Assembly (NCBI GenBank): GCA_964017235.1
Contig: OZ024940.1
Location: 28,886,573-28,950,572 of the forward strand
Source of the DNA: Sabellastarte sp. h YS-2021
Taxonomy: Eukaryota > Annelida > Polychaeta > Sabellida > Sabellidae
Direction of reading: 5' to 3'
DNA: 64,000 nt
Of this stretch, positions 59,539 to 64,000 are shown piece by piece. The stretch's first letter is position 1, and each line of letters begins with the position of its first letter. Under the pieces are notes generated by a model. That model was given only the letters and a program-made list of their open reading frames with translations, was not told where the DNA came from and ran no database searches. The translations under genes were made by a program, and so were the position numbers.

Positions 59539-60681
59539 CCCTCCCACTGTTTTAAGTTTATGCGTATGCGTGAAAATAAAAAATTATCCTTTATTTATCA
59601 CTGTTATTTGGTGTGGTAATCAATTTATATTTATTCTACATGTAATTTTAACTTCAAATTGAATATTTCAATGACCTATATACTTATGATATTATTTTCG
59701 AGAGCCAGGCATAAAGCTGAGAAAGAGAGAGGGAATGAAGTTGTAAATTCTACCAGTATGCATATAAATTCCTTTCAAAAAAATTTAGCCTTATAGGAGT
59801 CTTTGAATATAAAAAGAAATAACTTTTTGGATATTGATAACATGGATATTTTAGAGTACTTATATTTTAAGAATATACAGAGTCAAAAATGCAACACTAT
59901 TAGATTTAGTAAAATATATACCATGTCAGGAATGGTTACATTTTATATTTGAAAAATATTTTCTACACTTGGAGAAGTCTTTATAAGGTTAAGTGTGGTT
60001 TGGCTTGTTTTGGTATATCACTTTCTATCTTTTACAGTCGTCACTGAACTCTCTGGATTATTGCATATATTGCTCTCTCCCACTAGGTTTTTTCTGCTAA
60101 ATGTCGGCAAACACAAATGAAAAACAATTTTCATGTGACTGTATAATAATAAAGCTGAGAGTCCTTTTATACGCAATGGCGTATGCATATACTCTATCCG
60201 TCATCCGTGTACATATTTATGTGGCTCCATTAACACGTATAATTTACACACACTGTATATATTTCCATACTGTTTTATAAATAAGGAAGTAAAATGAAAC
60301 AGTAAAAAGTGAAGTTTAAAGTCTCAGAAGATACAGAATATATTATAGTATCTACATAATATTACAACGTTAGTCTTCATGTTATTTACAATTACCGATT
60401 AATGTCCAAAGATACCACAATGTAGTTAACATAGTTGATGGGCTAGTCAAAATCTGAGATATCCAAAAATCTCTATGCCAGACAGCCCTGAGATTTCAGC
60501 ATAAAAACATATCACAAACCATTCAGTTAGTCAAGAACAGCTACTCAGAAAAACAGGCTTGCTAGTAATAAGAGCTTTGACTTTTGAGTAACATCTAACA
60601 GACCAAAATAGTAGCAGAAATGTTTTCATAAGGGAAATTAAATATAGCATGTGCAATTTCAAGATCATATACTCAACACGG
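59539..60681. other. Intergenic, no gene recognised
   Basis: 60154-60215 (CTGAGAGTCCTTTTATACGC) resembles 54083-54135 just before copy 2, the only repeat noted. The rest is AT-rich. Confidence 0.45.
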
Positions 60682-60930
60682 GCGGATCCAGCTTTTAAGT
60701 TAGGTGGTGGTTCACATCAGACAAACCATAACTAGGGGGGTCGGGGGTGGGATGTCCCCCATGGGGAGAAACAAGTTTTGGTAAAAATATAGTGCATTTC
60801 CTGTAAATTTAACACCACTTTCAAGAAATAATTTTGCCTAAATGCCTATATGTAATTTTTTAATATTGATGCCAAATCAAGGGGGTTCGAGCCCCCCAAC
60901 CCCCCCACCCCCCTGATCCACTAGTGCTGA
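60682..60930. mobile_element. MITE-like element with GGCGGATCCAG ends
   Basis: GGGCGGATCCAGC at the left and CCCCCTGATCCACTAG at the right form imperfect inverted ends around C- and G-runs (GGGGGGTCGGGGG, CCCCCCCACCCCCC). Non-coding. Confidence 0.5.
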
Positions 60931-61429
60931 AGTCATTAAGGTATATAATAACACTTAACAAAACCCATGCGCATGGTCCCATGAATCTAGAAAGCGTAAG
61001 TTTATAGCAAGTCAACCTTGGGAGCTTATGGACATTCATATTCACTCTGATTGTAATATTATCTCAGTCATCACCATTTCATTCTCAGCAATGGTCAAAC
61101 AAGAGACATATCATAAGATATGAACAGCTCTAAAGGTGTAAAATAATAAAAGCAACACCCTTTACTGGTGGAAGCCACACTTATTCATTAATTTGTAATG
61201 GTATAACAAATGTAAAAAAGGTTGCAGGTCATGCGTGCTAGACATGCAAGATAAATGCTCGTGTGTTGTCTCATATGATAATGTTACCATTTTGCCATTT
61301 TATGAAGCTTATAAGACATCAACAACAACCACCCTGAAATTCCCCAATAATTTGTTCGTCCTCCAATCATTTGTACCACAGAATGATTTTAAAAGGTTAT
61401 TTGGCTGATCATATCGATCATATGTCAAT

Positions 61430-61575
61430 GGGTAGTAAGAAATGAAGAGGAAACCTGTGCATACAGTTGGTCAAGGATCTATACTGTAAACTGCTTATCA
61501 AGGCAAGCAACTGCCAGCTTTCAAAATCTGACCTTAGGTTCGAGGGGAGTGTGTTGCCACTATTTCACCATGGCC
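61430..61575 (-). repeat. SINE, subfamily 1, antisense, degraded
   Basis: GTAGTAAGAAATGAAGAGGA, TACTGTAAACTGCTTATC, CAAGCAACTGCCAGCTTTC and TTTCACCATGGCCCC are recognisable. The tail is lost and box B is damaged. Confidence 0.7.
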
Positions 61576-61614
61576 CCAAGAGGCAAACTTGTGTACAAAA
61601 GGAGAAAATGAGGT

Positions 61615-61750
61615 TCGATACGTGAAGCTAATTTATAGAAAATCATAGGCTGGGAACCATCTGATGTGGTCAGATTTTACCTTGGACCCCTCCTTCAATA
61701 TAAAATGTGGACAGCCAAGGGTAAAAGTGCTTATAACTTGCTTGACAATC
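61615..61750 (-). repeat. Single 145-bp repeat unit, minus orientation
   Basis: ATAGAAAATCATAGGCTGGGA, ATTTTACCTTGGACCCCTCC and AAGTGCTTATAAC correspond to one decayed unit of the 145-bp family. Confidence 0.6.
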
Positions 61751-63440
61751 TTAACCCAAAGTTAAAACATGTAACAGTTTAAATATATAGAGTTGCTGCA
61801 GAAAGCTTTGTATATTTTGGAAATAAGCAATCCCACATAAAAAAAGAAAAGCACAGTCTGCTCTCCTGCAGAAATTTACATAAAGTAAATCTCTGCTTAC
61901 ATAAGTGGGTTCACGGGACTGTAAACTTCCTTCATTTGTGCAAAAGGTCATGCATTCTTCAAGTAGTCGAAATATCTATTGTATGAGAGAGCAGTCAGTT
62001 ACAATCACAAGACACAAGCACATGATAAGCAATTAATAGCCTGGCCTTCCAGTGTGTCTGTTCCATTATGCAGACATGAAATATTTTTGCCATAATTCAC
62101 ATTGTATTAGAGGCCTTTTCTAGCTATCCTCAGCTAGAAAAACTAAATAAATATATGAGAACACTATGAAAAATGATTACAATGCAATCAAACAGTTGTG
62201 TACTTTTACAATGCCTGTGCCAAGGCTAGGCTATTTATTATATGTTTTTTTATTCTCGGCTGTTAGATGAGATGAGATGGAAAATTCGTAGGACTTGTTT
62301 TAGTAGAGCTCATTATTCTTGCAATTATACTTATAAAACCTTGCTGTGAATTCTGGGTAGGCGTTATTGACATGCGCAATCCAAATCGAAATCTTAATAA
62401 ATTGGGAAGAATTTTGTTTGTGATACATACTTGACAGAGAAGGTTGTGTAGGAGTGTGTGTCCAGTATTATGTGGATTTCAAAATAGATGAAAAAGTTTT
62501 CAGAATCATATATTGTTGAAAGTTCAACAGAAATGGAAAGTTCATCAAACTCAGCATTTCATCTGTTAAGGTAGGTATTCTTTTTTCAAATTTTGAAAAC
62601 TATCATAGTAATCTTTGATATTTTCATGTCAATGGTTTCTTCCTGCAACCTGTATGTTTTGTTGGACTGTAAATTACAGCCTAATCTTCTGAATTTTTGC
62701 TTGCATTAATATTTCAATAATTCAACATCTGTGTTTTGCTGTAAATGTAACTGAAAACCAATGAAATACTACTTGACGCAATGATTTTTATGCGATTACC
62801 ATGTACCAGTAATGGATGCTTTTGTTTAAATATAAACATTGAACTGATGGTGTTGTCCAATGATTCCATGTCCTTATTATATGAATGTTATATAAAACTA
62901 TATGAAGTTTCATTGTCATATTCGACACTCGAAACTTAACTTATTGGCTTCAAAATATGTATAAAATAAAATATGTTATTTCTGTTCTATATATTTGGAA
63001 TATATACCAATTTTTTTCAGTAAATACCTTTCAAAATGATCAGGTTGGGGTCTGGAACCAAACAAGCTGGTATGTGCTTTGTCCTGTCGGGAAGATGTAA
63101 CGGACCTAGCATTTTTGGGCGCTTTTTTGTGGTATTCACTTTTTTGTAGAGTTGGTTACGGGGTCGGTTCCAGTGAAACACCACCATTATAAAAACTACT
63201 GGCTTCATTGTTTCAGTTCAGCAAATACCATAAATTTAAGTTCAGATGATTTATTGTCTATGAGATAATTGTAGCTTGAAATTTTAAAGAAGAGAATGAA
63301 AAAAGGGATGTTTAGAAGTGCCAGTATCGCTAGAGCTCTTGCTTAATAATCTAACTTTTCTGGTTTAGCCTTTGATACTTGCGTTGTTTTTGTCTCTGCA
63401 TACACACCACTGCAACCCTTATAAAACCATATACTATGTA
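61751..63440. other. Intergenic with one dispersed block
   Basis: 62430-62590 is another copy of the block ending CATCTGTTAAGGTAGGTATT. In this copy an ATG opens a 12-codon frame up to the donor-like site. No downstream exon is seen in the remaining sequence. Confidence 0.4.
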
Positions 63441-63640
63441 GGGGGCCACTATGGCAGAGTGGTAACACTCTTGTCTCCCACCTCTGAGGCCGTTTTTCGG
63501 TTCACGTCTCTACCTCAAGTGGGAAAGCTGGTAGTTGCTTGCCGTTTGTTGGCAGTTTACAGTACAGAACCTTGACCAACTGTATGTACTGGTTTCCTCG
63601 CCCCACAAAGCTACCCATTGTGATATGACTACTATCTACT
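63441..63640 (+). repeat. SINE, subfamily 1, truncated at the 3' end
   Basis: GGGGGCCACTATGGCAGAGTGG head and GTGGGAAAGCTGGTAGTTGC body are preserved. Box B is altered (TTTTTCGGTTCACG), and the tail is replaced after GTGATATGAC. Confidence 0.82.
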
Positions 63641-64000
63641 GACCACTTTAGGTGTTAACAACACCCGGTATAAGTATCAAATATTCAAGAGTATCACATT
63701 ATGCCTTCAACTCAGAAGTGAAAAACACTGACGTACTACCATTTGAAAAGTTGGAGGAAAAAAGTTTTTGCAGAAATATGGATAATACAGCTGGACCTTG
63801 GATGCAATTTTTTTCCGCTTTTAGAAGAGTCAAAAATACTGTAGTATTCTTGTGAGCCACATGATTCTGAACTAGCTAAATAACCACAAAACATTTATTT
63901 AGTGTCTGGATGTGTTTGGTCAAGTATGCCTGTGTTCCTCAGTGGGGAGAAATCCACTGAAAATTAGTTGATACCTTTGGTTTAATTAAATGTCTTCCAA
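63641..64000. other. Window end, no feature recognised
   Basis: A plus-strand open frame (63652-63855) has no supporting features. Nothing else is recognised. Confidence 0.4.

Noticed and set aside
1776..63500. tRNA genes suggested by box A and box B pairs
   Set aside because: Every instance is the head of a SINE with body, tail and often target-site duplications. No complete cloverleaf with proper acceptor stem pairing is visible.

Overview
This is an AT-rich eukaryotic window. Its genes are interrupted by GT-AG introns, it is dense in tRNA-headed SINEs, foldback elements and satellite-like arrays, and it has no bacterial gene organisation. The SINE style (tRNA head, conserved body, CCAAATAAATAAA tail) and the tandem-repeat-bearing mobile elements suggest an invertebrate animal, most likely a lophotrochozoan such as a mollusc or brachiopod. 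That assignment is inference, because no species-diagnostic gene is present.

The gene content is a same-strand tandem cluster of three NLR-type innate immune receptor paralogues, here called A, B and C. Each has a CARD-like death-fold exon, then a phase-1 intron, then one large exon carrying a NACHT ATPase, a winged-helix/HD2 region and degenerate leucine-rich repeats. A (10.7-14.3 kb) is a pseudogene, with a nonsense codon in the CARD exon and a frameshift in the large exon. B (18.5-23.4 kb) is intact at about 1068 residues. C (41.0-45.8 kb) is intact in its large exon but lacks the ATG used by A and B. Its CARD exon is open back to the splice acceptor in phase 0. Four small same-strand exons with compatible phases lie upstream (33.8-37.9 kb). 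They encode a charged, Ser/Lys/Glu-rich segment with a basic cluster, and could be an N-terminal extension of C or part of a separate gene.

The rest is repeats. 0-10 kb: SINEs, a foldback element, a degenerate 145-bp array and a short interstitial telomeric tract. 14-18 kb: a TTAA-flanked inverted-repeat element just after gene A and three SINEs with clean target-site duplications. 23-33 kb: foldback elements, SINEs and a decayed LINE reverse-transcriptase fragment. 33-41 kb: terminal-inverted-repeat elements, coding-like debris and a 130-bp degenerate array. 47.5-59.5 kb: two direct copies, with an older inverted one between them, of a large composite element. Each full copy carries a 145-bp array followed by a 155-bp array, bounded by conserved unique ends with hairpins. 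The longer copy shows a recent 465-bp higher-order repeat. 59.5-64 kb: repeats only.

The receptors would act as cytosolic sensors: the LRR region for sensing or autoinhibition, the NACHT domain for nucleotide-driven oligomerisation, and the CARD for recruiting CARD-containing partners. This is family knowledge and not shown by the sequence. The three genes share homologous 3' flanks, including relics of the same inverted-repeat element, so the duplications appear to post-date that insertion.
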